The notes: generated from the letters alone by a model not told the origin. A DNA stretch of 64,000 nucleotides from Caulobacter sp. 17J80-11 (GCF_014349105.1 NZ_JACSJI010000005.1:124001-188000); one strand, 5' to 3'. Positions 55,233-63,859 are shown, numbered from the stretch's first letter. Numbers and translations are program-made.

Positions 55233-56720
55233 TTAGCGGTAGACGGCCTGCACGTCGCGGCGCAGGGCGGCGCGGCTGTCGGGACGGCTGTAGAACATGT
55301 GGCCGCCCGGATAGACCTTCAGCTGAATCTGGTCCTTGGCGCCCATCACGGGGATCTGGTCGATGATCAGCCGGCTCTGGAAGTAGGGCGTCTGGATGTC
55401 GGTGAAGCCGTGGACGATCAGCACCTTCATGCTGGGATCCAGGGCCAGGGCCTGGCGCAGGGCGGTCGACGACTCGGCGGTGTCGTTGCGCTCCCACATC
55501 CGGTTCACCTCGTTGCTCAGCGCCTCATAGGTCCCGTCCACCTTCCAGCCGATCTGGCGGGTGACGTAGTCGACCATGGCGCTGGTCGTCGGCGCGATGA
55601 TGCCCTCCAGGATCGGGTCGCCGGCGCGGTTCTGGGCCGACCACGGGAAGGGGTCATAGGCCGTGACGTTCACGTCGTAGCGGCTGGCCAGGACGCCCTT
55701 GTCGCGCTGGAACTCGCGCACGAAGGTCTGCAGGTCGATCCGCCCGCCCATGCGCTGGACCAGCGCCGGGTCGAGACCGGTGTAGGCGGCCACCCGCTTG
55801 GAGACGCGATCGACCGCGGCGGCGTCGCGCGCGCCGCGCAGCAGATCCACCGTGTATTCGCTACGGGCGTATTCCTCGACGTCGGTCATGTCGGCTGCGG
55901 TCAGGACGGCGCCGTCGCGCTCGCGCTTGGCCGCGGCCATCGACGGCAGGGTGCTGGCCCAGACCATCGGCGACAGGTCGCGGCCGCCGTTGGCGTGATA
56001 GTCGAGACGCGGCGACACCAGGGTCATGCCCCAGATGCCGACGCCCAGGTCGCTCTGCAGGGTGTAGGCCAGGCGCGGCAGGCGGAAGCCGCCGTAGCTC
56101 TCGCCGACCAGGTACTTGGGCGAGCCCATGCGCTGGTTCTTGAGCAGCCAGTCGTAGACGATCCGCGACAGGTACTTGATGTCCTGCTCGGTGCCGTAGA
56201 ACGCCTTCTTGGTCTTGTCCTCGGAGACGTAGGAGCGCGAGAAGCCGGTGCCGATCGGGTCGATGAACACCAGGTCGGTGAACTCGAGCCAGGTCTGCGG
56301 ATTGTCCGACACCCGCGTCGCCGACGAGGGGAACTGACCCTGGGCGCCGAACGGAACGGTCTTCGGGCCGATCAGGCCGAGATCCAGGTACACGGAGGCC
56401 GCGCCGGGGCCGCCGTTGAAGGCGAAGGTCACCGGGCGGTCGGGCGAGCGCGGCCCGTCCTGGGTGAAGGCGGTGAAGGCGACCTCGCCGATCACGTTAC
56501 CTTCGGCGTCCTTCACCGGCAGGCTGCCGGCGGTGGCGGTGTAGGCCACGGACTTGCCGTTCAGAAGCTTCACCGTCTCATGGACGCTGGCGTCGGCCGG
56601 CAGGCGATCCGGCTTGGCCTTGGCGGCGGCCTCCGGTTTGGCGTCCTGGGCGAAGCCCGGTCCGGCCGAGCCGAGCGCCAGGACGGCGACGGCCAGGGCC
56701 GACATTACTGTGCTGCGCAA
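55233..56720 (-). CDS. Secreted S10 serine carboxypeptidase-like protein
   Basis: A 495-residue protein with signal peptide (about 1-25, ending GFAQ). The S10 features are FNGGPGAASVYLDLGLIGP, DPIGTGFSRS, the nucleophile in LVGESYGGFRLP, the Asp region HGFTDIQTPYFQS, and the C-terminal His in PGGHMFY. It probably trims peptides in the periplasm. The start is a TTG at 56720 with GGAGGGAA just upstream; longer frames add a non-signal leader. It is divergent from the operon at 56987. Confidence 0.88.
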   Translation of the reverse strand: MRSTVMSALAVAVLALGSAGPGFAQDAKPEAAAKAKPDRLPADASVHETVKLLNGKSVAYTATAGSLPVKDAEGNVIGEVAFTAFTQDGPRSPDRPVTFAFNGGPGAASVYLDLGLIGPKTVPFGAQGQFPSSATRVSDNPQTWLEFTDLVFIDPIGTGFSRSYVSEDKTKKAFYGTEQDIKYLSRIVYDWLLKNQRMGSPKYLVGESYGGFRLPRLAYTLQSDLGVGIWGMTLVSPRLDYHANGGRDLSPMVWASTLPSMAAAKRERDGAVLTAADMTDVEEYARSEYTVDLLRGARDAAAVDRVSKRVAAYTGLDPALVQRMGGRIDLQTFVREFQRDKGVLASRYDVNVTAYDPFPWSAQNRAGDPILEGIIAPTTSAMVDYVTRQIGWKVDGTYEALSNEVNRMWERNDTAESSTALRQALALDPSMKVLIVHGFTDIQTPYFQSRLIIDQIPVMGAKDQIQLKVYPGGHMFYSRPDSRAALRRDVQAVYR

Positions 56721-56986
56721 AATTCCCTCCCGAGTTTTTGTTTGTGCGCCATCATTCTCGTGCGCGCACTTTAGGCATGCCCGGGCCTTAACGCTACGTC
56801 TCTGAGGCGGCCGAACGACGAAGCGGGACCTAGGAACAAACACCCCCGCTGGCTTGTCTCAGCCCTCGGAAACCGCAGGCGGGGGCAGGTGAAAACAGGC
56901 CTTCCGACCGTTGGGAATCCCGCTTCGACGGGGCTCCGCGGTTCCCTCACGAGCACAGCGTGAGCGACAAAAAAGAGGGCTGTTCA

Positions 56987-58144
56987 ATGATTGCCGAGGG
57001 GCAGATCGCCGACGTCGGTCGGCTGGTGCGCGACGAGGCTCGAACCGTTAAGGACCGCCGTCGTCGTCCAAGACCCATGACAAGTCCGCTGGACCTGACA
57101 CGCCTGGGCGAGGCGAAGCAGTCGTTCGCCACCCGGCGGGCCATGCTAGCCGAAACGCGCGGCCTGCTGGTCGCCGGCGTCCGCCCGGCGGCGGGCGACC
57201 TCGTGCTGGCCCGCGTCGAGCAGGTCGGCCACCACGCGCGGCTGGAGCTTCCCGACGGCCGGCGCAGTCGCCTCTACGAGGGCGACGAGATCGTCGTCGC
57301 CTACGGCGCCCGCTACGCCCCCGACCAGTTCGAGGCCGAGGTCCCTTCCAATCTCGGCCCCTGCGACCTGATCGCCGGCGGCGGCCTGGCGGGACGGGTG
57401 CTGAAGCGCCATCGCCAGGTCGGCGCGCCCACCCGCATCGCGCCCTGCGGCCTGCTGGCCGACTCCGAGGGCCGGCCGCTCAACCTGGCCCGCTGGGCCG
57501 TCTCCACCCCGGCCCCGGGCGGCCGGCCGACCGTGATCGTGGTCGCCGGCACCTCCATGAACGCCGGCAAGACCACCACCGCCGCCTGCCTGATCCGCGG
57601 CCTCAAGCGCGCGGGCCTGCGGGTCGGCGCGGCCAAGGTCACCGGCACCGGCTCGGGCGGCGACCTGTGGGCCATGGTCGACGCGGGCGCCAGGCCGGCC
57701 ATGGACTTCACCGACCTCGGCCACGCCTCCACCTTCAAGGTGCCGGAGGCTGAACTTGTGCGCGTGGCGACGGCCCTGCTGGACCACCTGGCGGCGGCCG
57801 AGGTGGACGCGGCGGTGATCGAGATCGCCGACGGCCTGTTCCAGGCCGAGACCGCCGCCCTGTTGTCGGCCCCGGCCTTCACCGAACGGGTCGACGCGGT
57901 GCTGTTCGCCGCCGGCGAGGCGGCGGGGGCGGCGCACGGGGTCGACTGGCTGCGCAGGCGCGGCCTGCCGGTGGTCGGCGTCACCGGCCTGCTCAGCGCT
58001 TCCCCGCTGGCCGCGCGCGAGGCGGTCGCCGCCACCGGCGCGGCCGTGCTGACCAGCCAGGAGCTGTCCGATCCCGAGGTGGCGCCGGGCCTGGTGCTGC
58101 GCCCGCGGGCCGAACCGATCGGCGTCGCCGCCCTGACCGCCTGA
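56987..58144 (+). CDS. P-loop NTPase, dethiobiotin-synthetase/DUF1611-like
   Basis: A 385-residue cytosolic protein. The N-terminal 150 residues are a domain of unknown function with YEGDEIVVAYGARYAPDQFEAEVP. The C-terminal half is a P-loop ATPase: VAGTSMNAGKTTTAA with G188-K195-T196, then KVTGTGSGGDLW and IEIADGLFQAET. The spacing resembles dethiobiotin synthetase and DUF1611 proteins, but no ligand can be named. AAGAGGG precedes ATG 56987, with a small hairpin (56946-56964) before it. It is the first gene of a four-gene operon. Confidence 0.75.
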   Translation: MIAEGQIADVGRLVRDEARTVKDRRRRPRPMTSPLDLTRLGEAKQSFATRRAMLAETRGLLVAGVRPAAGDLVLARVEQVGHHARLELPDGRRSRLYEGDEIVVAYGARYAPDQFEAEVPSNLGPCDLIAGGGLAGRVLKRHRQVGAPTRIAPCGLLADSEGRPLNLARWAVSTPAPGGRPTVIVVAGTSMNAGKTTTAACLIRGLKRAGLRVGAAKVTGTGSGGDLWAMVDAGARPAMDFTDLGHASTFKVPEAELVRVATALLDHLAAAEVDAAVIEIADGLFQAETAALLSAPAFTERVDAVLFAAGEAAGAAHGVDWLRRRGLPVVGVTGLLSASPLAAREAVAATGAAVLTSQELSDPEVAPGLVLRPRAEPIGVAALTA

Positions 58145-58148
58145 GCGC

Positions 58149-59870
58149 ATGTCGACGCTGTCTGTTTTGAAAGGCCGCCGGCGCGGCGTGTTCGCCGCGC
58201 TGGTCGCCAACGGCCTCGGCCAGGCGGCCGCGGCCGCGAGCGGCGCCATGTGCGTGCGCGCCGGCTTCGACCGCGTGGTGGCCGGCTCCTCCTCGGCGGC
58301 CGCCGGGCTGTGGCCGCTGGCCATCGGTTTCGTGGCCGCGATCGCGTTCGGCGCGTGGCTGCGGGTGCGTGAACGGGTCGACGCGGAGAAGCTGGGCTTC
58401 GACTACACCGCCGACCTGCGCGCCGCTCTGTTCGACCGGCTGACCAAGCTGTCGCCCTTCGCGCTGGAGCGGCGCAGCGACGGCGAGGTGCTGCTGCGCT
58501 TCGTCGGCGACCTCGCCGCCCTCAAGCAGTGGGTCAGCTACGGCCTGGCCAAGGTGACGGTCGCCGGCGTGACGGTGGTCGCCGCCCTGGCGGCGCTGGG
58601 CGTGCTGAACTGGCCGATCGCTCTGGCGGCCGGCGCGGGCCTGGGCGTCGGCGCGGCCCTGTCGGTTCCCCTGAACAAGCCGCTGGACCGGGCCGTGCGC
58701 CTGGCCCGGCGACGGCGCGCGCGGCTGTCCGCCTTCGTCGCCGAGCGGGTGGTGGCCATGCGCGCAGTCCGCGTGATGGGCGGGCGCCGCCGCGAAGTGC
58801 GCCGTCTGGCCCGCCAGACCGCCGGCCTCAGAGCCGCCGCGCTGGGCCGGGCGCGGGCGGCCGGACGCATGCGCGCGGTCAGTCAGCTGACCATGGGTCT
58901 GGCCAGCTTCGCCGTCCTGGCCGTCGGCGTCCTTGAGGTCACCGGCGGGCGCACGACCCCCGGTTCGGTGGTGGCGGCGATGAGCCTTATGGGCTTGCTG
59001 ACGCCGGCCGTGCACGGCTGCGGGCGGGTGTTCGAACTGTGGCACGCGGCCCGGGTCTGCCGCGAGAAGGTCGCCGGCCTGCTGGCCGCCGGCCCGCTGG
59101 TCTCCCAGGCCCGCCGGGCGCGTCCGCTTGCGCCCGGCCGCGGCGAGCTGGAGTTCCGCAAGGTCTCGATGCGTCGGGTGTTCCGCCGGCTCAGCGCCCG
59201 TGTGCCGGCCGGCTCGGTGGTGGCCCTGGTCGGTCCGAACGGCGCGGGCAAGTCGACCCTGCTGGCCCTGGCCACGCGGCTGATGGATCCAGACTCCGGC
59301 TGCGTGCGTCTGGACGGCCGCGACCTGCGCCGGGTGACCACCCGCTCGCTGCGCTCCGCCGTCGCCCTGGTCGGGGCCGACGTTCCGCTGCTGCGCGGCA
59401 GTCTGGGAGAGAACCTGCGCTATCGCGCCCCCGGCGTATCGCGCGAGGAGGTCGAGCGGGTGGCGGCCCTGTGCGGGGTGGATCAGCTTATCGCCCGCCT
59501 GCCGAAGGGCGAGCGGTTCGCCGTCGCCGACCGCGGGCGCAATCTGTCGCTGGGCGAACGCCAGCGCGTGCTGCTGGCCCGCGCCCTGCTGGGCCGCCCG
59601 CGCCTGCTGCTGCTCGACGAGGCCGACGCCAATCTGGACGAGCCGGTTGCCGAGGCGATCGCCGCCGCCCTGGAGGGCTATCCCGGCACCGTGCTGATGG
59701 TCACCCAGCGCCCCAGCTGGCTGGCGCGCGCCGACGTCGTCTGGCGCCTCGAGGCCGGGCGGCTGGTCGAGATCAAGGCCAAGGGCGAGACCAGGGCGAA
59801 GGCCAAAGCCAAGCCGTCCGCCATCCCCGCCTCCAACGTCGTCCCCCTGGCAGGAGCCGTCGAGCCGTGA
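58149..59870 (+). CDS. ABC half-transporter with altered Q- and H-loops
   Basis: A 573-residue exporter-type half-transporter: a membrane domain (about 1-315, several hydrophobic helices) and an ATPase domain. Walker A is GPNGAGKS at 362-369, the signature LSLGERQR starts at 466, and Walker B is LLLLDEAD with Asp490 and Glu491. Where the Q-loop Gln is expected there is Ala410 (VGADVPLLRG), and where the H-loop His is expected there is Gln520 (VTQRPS). Hydrolysis may be slow or it may work as a regulated dimer. It lies 4 bases after the P-loop gene. Confidence 0.85.
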   Translation: MSTLSVLKGRRRGVFAALVANGLGQAAAAASGAMCVRAGFDRVVAGSSSAAAGLWPLAIGFVAAIAFGAWLRVRERVDAEKLGFDYTADLRAALFDRLTKLSPFALERRSDGEVLLRFVGDLAALKQWVSYGLAKVTVAGVTVVAALAALGVLNWPIALAAGAGLGVGAALSVPLNKPLDRAVRLARRRRARLSAFVAERVVAMRAVRVMGGRRREVRRLARQTAGLRAAALGRARAAGRMRAVSQLTMGLASFAVLAVGVLEVTGGRTTPGSVVAAMSLMGLLTPAVHGCGRVFELWHAARVCREKVAGLLAAGPLVSQARRARPLAPGRGELEFRKVSMRRVFRRLSARVPAGSVVALVGPNGAGKSTLLALATRLMDPDSGCVRLDGRDLRRVTTRSLRSAVALVGADVPLLRGSLGENLRYRAPGVSREEVERVAALCGVDQLIARLPKGERFAVADRGRNLSLGERQRVLLARALLGRPRLLLLDEADANLDEPVAEAIAAALEGYPGTVLMVTQRPSWLARADVVWRLEAGRLVEIKAKGETRAKAKAKPSAIPASNVVPLAGAVEP

Positions 59871-60736
59871 CCGTGCACCCGATCCCCGTGAATGCGCTCG
59901 CCGCGCCCCGCCGCCTGCGCGCGCCGGTCGGCAAGGTGGTCCAGCAGAGCCTGCCGCAGCACCCGCAGGTCGAATACTTCCTCTACGTACCGCGCACCGC
60001 CCCCGCGCGTGACGCCCCGATGGTGGTCAGCGTCCACGGCATCGCCCGCAACGCGGTCGAGCACGCCTTCCGCTTCCGGGACTGGGCCGAGCGGACCGGC
60101 TGCGTGCTGGTCGCCCCGCTGTTCCGGCGGGACCGGTTCGGCCAGTACCAGCAGCTGCTGCCGGGCGGGACTGGGCTGCTGCGCGCGGACCTGATGCTGC
60201 ACGCCATCGCCGACGAGGCGGCCCGGATCACCGGCGCGGACGCCGGGCGGCTCCACATGTTCGGCTTTTCCGGGGGCGGCCAGTTCGTACACCGCTTCGC
60301 CATGGCCTGGCCGGAGCGGGTGGCGGCGGCCGTGGTCGGGGCGGCCGGCTGGTACACCGCGCCGGATCCGTCCCTGCGCTATCCGTGGGGGCTCGGCCTC
60401 GAGGGCGGCTCCGCGGAGCTGCGGTTCGAGCCGGAGCGGTTCCTGCGGGTCCCCGCGCACGTGATCGTCGGCGCCCGCGATGTCGACCGCGACCCGGCGC
60501 TGCGCAAATCGAAGCGGCTGGACCGCCTGCAGGGCCGCAACCGCGTCGAGCGCGGCCGGCGCTGGATCGAGGCCATGCGCGCCGCCTCGGAAGGCCGCGG
60601 CCTGGACGGGGGGAGGTTCAGCTTCACCGAGCTGCCCGGCGCCGACCATTCGTTCACGGCGGCGGCGACGCGGTGGGGGCTCGGGGAACAAGTGTTCGGC
60701 CTGTTCGAGTTCGAAGCGTTGCACGTCTCAGCCTGA
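59867..60736 (+). CDS. Alpha/beta hydrolase (PHB-depolymerase/esterase-like)
   Basis: A 289-residue hydrolase without signal peptide. The oxyanion segment is VVSVHGIARNA. The triad is Ser135 in FGFSGGGQFV, Asp205 in GARDVDRDP and His261 in GADHSFTA. The fold resembles esterases of the PHB-depolymerase/LpqC group. The substrate is unknown. The GTG start overlaps the ABC transporter stop as GTGA, so the two are probably made together, which suggests it acts on what the transporter moves. Confidence 0.85.
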   Translation: MTVHPIPVNALAAPRRLRAPVGKVVQQSLPQHPQVEYFLYVPRTAPARDAPMVVSVHGIARNAVEHAFRFRDWAERTGCVLVAPLFRRDRFGQYQQLLPGGTGLLRADLMLHAIADEAARITGADAGRLHMFGFSGGGQFVHRFAMAWPERVAAAVVGAAGWYTAPDPSLRYPWGLGLEGGSAELRFEPERFLRVPAHVIVGARDVDRDPALRKSKRLDRLQGRNRVERGRRWIEAMRAASEGRGLDGGRFSFTELPGADHSFTAAATRWGLGEQVFGLFEFEALHVSA

Positions 60737-60760
60737 GCCGCGCGCGGGAGGAGAGGGGAC

Positions 60761-61936
60761 ATGGCCGGGGGACGCAGATCAGGGTGGGTGGCGCTCGTCC
60801 TGACGTCGACCTGCGCCATGGCCGGGGCGGCGCGGGCCGAGGACGGGTTCGGCTTCGGCCAGGACGGGCTGACCCTGTCCCTCGCGAACGGCGCCGCTGA
60901 GTTCGAACTGGGCGGACGCCTGCACCTGGACGGAATGCTGTTCGAGGACGAGGAGGAGTTCGTCGACAACGCCGACGTGCGCCGCGCCCGCCTGGAGCTG
61001 GCCGGCCAGCTCGGCGACAAGGTCCGCGTCCGGGTCGACTACGAGTTCACCGACGACGGGGACTGGAACAACGTCTGGGCCAGCTACCAGGTGGCCGACA
61101 CGGTCGACGTCCGGCTGGGCCAGTTCATCCCCGCGTTCAGCATGGAAGACCTGCAGAGCTCCAACAATATCATGTTCCTGGAGCGGGCCCTGCCCCAAGC
61201 CTTCGCGCCGGGCTACACGGTCGGCGGCGAGCTGGGGGCCTACGGGCGCAACTGGACCGCCACCTTCGGCGCCTTCAACGATCCGATCGATTCCGACGTC
61301 GACGCGCGCGGGACCAACGGCGACAGCCTGGTGGGGCGGTTCACCTACGACCCTGACCTGGCCGCAAACCAGATCCTGCACTTCGGCGTGGGGTTGGAGT
61401 GGCGCTTCCTCGACGCCGGCAGCGGTTTCCGCATCGACTCCAAGCCCGAGGCCTTCCAGTCGCCGGTGCGCTTCGTGAACACCGGCAATCTGCGCGGCGT
61501 GAACGAGTTCGTGAACGTCAGCCTGGAGGCCGCCTGGCGCCGCGGCAATCTGATGGCCCAGGGCCAGTACGTGCGCATGATGCTGGACCGCGAGAACCGG
61601 CCCGATCCGGACTTCGACGGCTGGTACGTCGAGGGCAGCTGGATCCCGACCGGCGAGGAGCGCCGCTACAGCAAGAGCGCGGGCCTGTTCGGCCCGGTGA
61701 CGCCGAAGACCAGCAAGGGCGCCTGGGAGATCCGCGCCCGCTACAGCATGATCGACCTCACCGACAAGACCGTCAGCGGCGGGGTCGAGCGCGACGCCTC
61801 GGTCGGCGTGACCTGGTGGCGGACGAGCAAGATCCGCTTCATGTTCGAGTACATCAACGCGGTGGCGGACCCGGATTTCAACGACGACGACCAGATCGCC
61901 GACATCCTGCAGGCGCGGATCCAGTTCGCGATCTAG
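60761..61936 (+). CDS. OprO/OprP-type outer-membrane porin
   Basis: A 391-residue exported beta-barrel with signal peptide (ends near GAARAED). Family features: GGRLHLDGMLFEDEEEF, RRARLELAGQLGDKVRVRVDYEFTDDG, LRLGQ-like VRLGQFIPAFSMEDLQSSNN, FMERALPQ-like FLERALPQAFAPG, and WEIRARYSMIDL near the end. These porins carry phosphate or polyphosphate in Pseudomonas; specificity here is unproven. It starts 25 bases after the hydrolase and ends within a palindromic repeat. Confidence 0.87.
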   Translation: MAGGRRSGWVALVLTSTCAMAGAARAEDGFGFGQDGLTLSLANGAAEFELGGRLHLDGMLFEDEEEFVDNADVRRARLELAGQLGDKVRVRVDYEFTDDGDWNNVWASYQVADTVDVRLGQFIPAFSMEDLQSSNNIMFLERALPQAFAPGYTVGGELGAYGRNWTATFGAFNDPIDSDVDARGTNGDSLVGRFTYDPDLAANQILHFGVGLEWRFLDAGSGFRIDSKPEAFQSPVRFVNTGNLRGVNEFVNVSLEAAWRRGNLMAQGQYVRMMLDRENRPDPDFDGWYVEGSWIPTGEERRYSKSAGLFGPVTPKTSKGAWEIRARYSMIDLTDKTVSGGVERDASVGVTWWRTSKIRFMFEYINAVADPDFNDDDQIADILQARIQFAI

Positions 61937-62049
61937 AGCGCGATAGCCGAAAGTGGACGCCGGTTTCGGCGGCCATCGCGCTCCAACTCCAAGAATCTAG
62001 AGCTTTCGCGCCGCTTCGAATGACGCCGTTCGAAGCGGGAAGGCTCTAG
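61933..62049. repeat. Double palindromic repeat spanning two stop codons
   Basis: Two hairpin units lie between convergent genes. Unit one: GAGCGCGAT (61936-61944) pairs with ATCGCGCTC (61975-61983), with inner GCCGAAA/TTTCGGC. Unit two: CTAGAGC (61997-62003) pairs with GCTCTAG (62043-62049), with inner CCGCTTCGAA/TTCGAAGCGG. The TAG stop of the porin (61934-61936) and that of the GST gene (62046-62048) both sit in the CTAGAGC arms. Confidence 0.85.
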
Positions 62050-62699
62050 CCTTCCCAGCCGGGCTCGAACGGCATGCGCTCGGCCCACAGGGCCTGCAGC
62101 TCGGGGAGGGCGTCCACTCGCCGCGCGACCGAGGCCAGCTTCGGGCAGGCTTCCTCGAACCAGCGGCGGCGCGGGTTCCAGCGCGAAACCACGGTCAGAT
62201 AGACGTCCAGCAAGGACAGCTGTGGCCCGAAGACGAACGGCGCGGGCTCGACCTGCGCCTCCATCACCTTCCAGCAGAACTTGATCCGCTCCAGGGCGCG
62301 CTCGCGCAGCTCGTGCTGAGCCGCCTCGCCGTCGACCATGCGGGCCGGGTCGTCGAGCAGGTAGTACATGGCGTAGATCGCCGCGGGGACGAACACCATC
62401 CAGCGCAGGTAGGCGCCCCGGTCGGGATGGTCCGGCGGCGGCGCCAGCCCGGCCTGCGGGTGCAGGTCGCCCAGCCAGATCAGGATGGCGGCGCTCTCGG
62501 TCATCACCTCGCCCTGCGGGGTGATCAGCACCGGCAACTGCTCCATCGCGTTGACCGGGCGCACCGCCTCGCGTCCGGCCTGCGTCCAGGTCGGGGCCTC
62601 GGCCACGATTACGTAAGGGCGACCCAGCAGGGTCAGGGCCGCTTCGACCGCGACGGACCCGGAACCCTTGGCGCTGTAAAGCTTCAACGGCTCGGCCAT
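62046..62699 (-). CDS. Glutathione S-transferase family protein
   Basis: A 217-residue GST. The N-terminal thioredoxin-like domain has LKLYSAKGSGSVAVEAALTLLG, the cis-Pro segment QLPVLITPQGEVMTESAAILIWLGD (Glu-Ser pair binding the glutathione gamma-glutamyl group), and a helical C-terminal domain with FGPQLSLLDVYLT. Its preferred substrate is unknown. The ATG at 62699 begins the beta strand directly. The gene ends in the repeat shared with the porin. Confidence 0.87.
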   Translation of the reverse strand: MAEPLKLYSAKGSGSVAVEAALTLLGRPYVIVAEAPTWTQAGREAVRPVNAMEQLPVLITPQGEVMTESAAILIWLGDLHPQAGLAPPPDHPDRGAYLRWMVFVPAAIYAMYYLLDDPARMVDGEAAQHELRERALERIKFCWKVMEAQVEPAPFVFGPQLSLLDVYLTVVSRWNPRRRWFEEACPKLASVARRVDALPELQALWAERMPFEPGWEG

Positions 62700-62800
62700 C
62701 TGTCCACAGCCCCCTACTAGATGTTGATGGTTGGCGGCGTGACACCACGAGCCGTAGCGGCCGGGTCCGGTCGGCGTTATCTCTAGCACGTCCCGCCGTA

Positions 62801-62813
62801 CGAATCGGATTCG
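62801..62813. promoter_or_regulatory. Paired GANTC sites upstream of nrdB
   Basis: CGAATCGGATTCG is a palindrome holding two GANTC sequences (62802-62806 and 62808-62812), 5 bases before the nrdB start. GANTC is the CcrM methylation site used for cell-cycle control in Caulobacter relatives. Whether methylation acts here is unknown; it could equally affect translation initiation. Confidence 0.45.
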
Positions 62814-62818
62814 CCGCC

Positions 62819-63859
62819 ATGAACGCCCTGGTCACCGCCTCGACCCCTGGTCTGCTGACCCCGAGCTATTCGTACAAGCCGTTCCGCTATCCGTGGGCGT
62901 ACGAGTTCTGGAAGCGCCAGCAGCAGGTCCACTGGCTGCCCGAAGAGGTGCCGCTGGGCGAGGACTGCAAGGACTGGGCGGCGAAGCTGAACGACGGCGA
63001 GCGCAACCTGCTCACCCAGATCTTCCGCTTCTTCACCCAGTCGGACGTGGAAGTCGCGGACAACTACATGGAACGCTACGGCCGGGTGTTCAAACCGACC
63101 GAAGTGAAGATGATGCTGTCGGCCTTCGCGAACATGGAGACCGTCCATATCGCGGCCTACGCCCTGCTGCTCGAAACCATCGGCATGCCCGAGGCCGAGT
63201 TCGGCGCCTTCATGGAATACGAGGCCATGAAGGCGAAGCACGACTACATGCAGACCTTCGGCATGGACACGCCGGCCGACATCGCCCGCACCCTGGCCAT
63301 GTTCGGCGGCTTCACCGAAGGCCTGCAGCTGTTCGCGTCCTTCGCCATGCTGATGAACTTCCCGCGCTTCAACAAGATGAAGGGCATGGGCCAGATCGTC
63401 AGCTGGTCGGTGCGCGACGAGAGCCTGCACTGCGAAGGCATCATCAAGCTCTATCACGCCTTCAACAAGGAGACCGGCGCGGTCACCAAGTCGGTGGGCG
63501 ACGACATCGTCGACATGTGCAAGACCGTGGTCGGCCTTGAGGACCGGTTCATCGACCTGGCCTTCGAGCAGGGCCCGGTGCAGGGCATGACCCCGGACGA
63601 CATCAAGGCCTACATCCGCTTCATCGCCGACTGGCGCCTGCGTCAGCTGGAGCTGCCGGAAGTCTACGGCGTGAAGGAAAACCCGCTGCCCTGGCTGCAG
63701 TCGCTGCTGTCGGGCGTGGAGCACGCCAACTTCTTCGAGGCGCGCGCCACCGAGTACTCCAAGGCCGCGACCAAGGGCCAATGGCACGGCGCCGAAGGCG
63801 TCTGGGGCGAGTTCGACAAGCTGATGTCCAAGCGCGGCGATCAGGTTCCGGCGGAGTAA
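62819..63859 (+). CDS. nrdB: Ribonucleotide reductase class Ia beta subunit
   Basis: A 346-residue subunit carrying the diiron-tyrosyl radical that drives dNTP formation. Asp76 (QSDVE), Glu107-x2-His110 (METVHIAAY) and radical Tyr114 follow the E. coli spacing of Asp84, Glu115, His118 and Tyr122; RDESLHCEG supplies later ligands. The C-terminus is shorter than, and unlike, the E. coli tail. nrdA is not in the window. No convincing NrdR box is seen upstream. Confidence 0.96.
   Translation: MNALVTASTPGLLTPSYSYKPFRYPWAYEFWKRQQQVHWLPEEVPLGEDCKDWAAKLNDGERNLLTQIFRFFTQSDVEVADNYMERYGRVFKPTEVKMMLSAFANMETVHIAAYALLLETIGMPEAEFGAFMEYEAMKAKHDYMQTFGMDTPADIARTLAMFGGFTEGLQLFASFAMLMNFPRFNKMKGMGQIVSWSVRDESLHCEGIIKLYHAFNKETGAVTKSVGDDIVDMCKTVVGLEDRFIDLAFEQGPVQGMTPDDIKAYIRFIADWRLRQLELPEVYGVKENPLPWLQSLLSGVEHANFFEARATEYSKAATKGQWHGAEGVWGEFDKLMSKRGDQVPAE

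Noticed and set aside
56721-56986. A possible cobalamin riboswitch (GGTGAAAACAGG and GGGAATCCCG blocks).
   Set aside because: The B12-box core and the ordered stems are missing; only short GC-rich hairpins are present.
62700-62818. NrdR boxes upstream of nrdB.
   Set aside because: No 16-base ACA-(AT-rich)-TGT repeat pair is visible.
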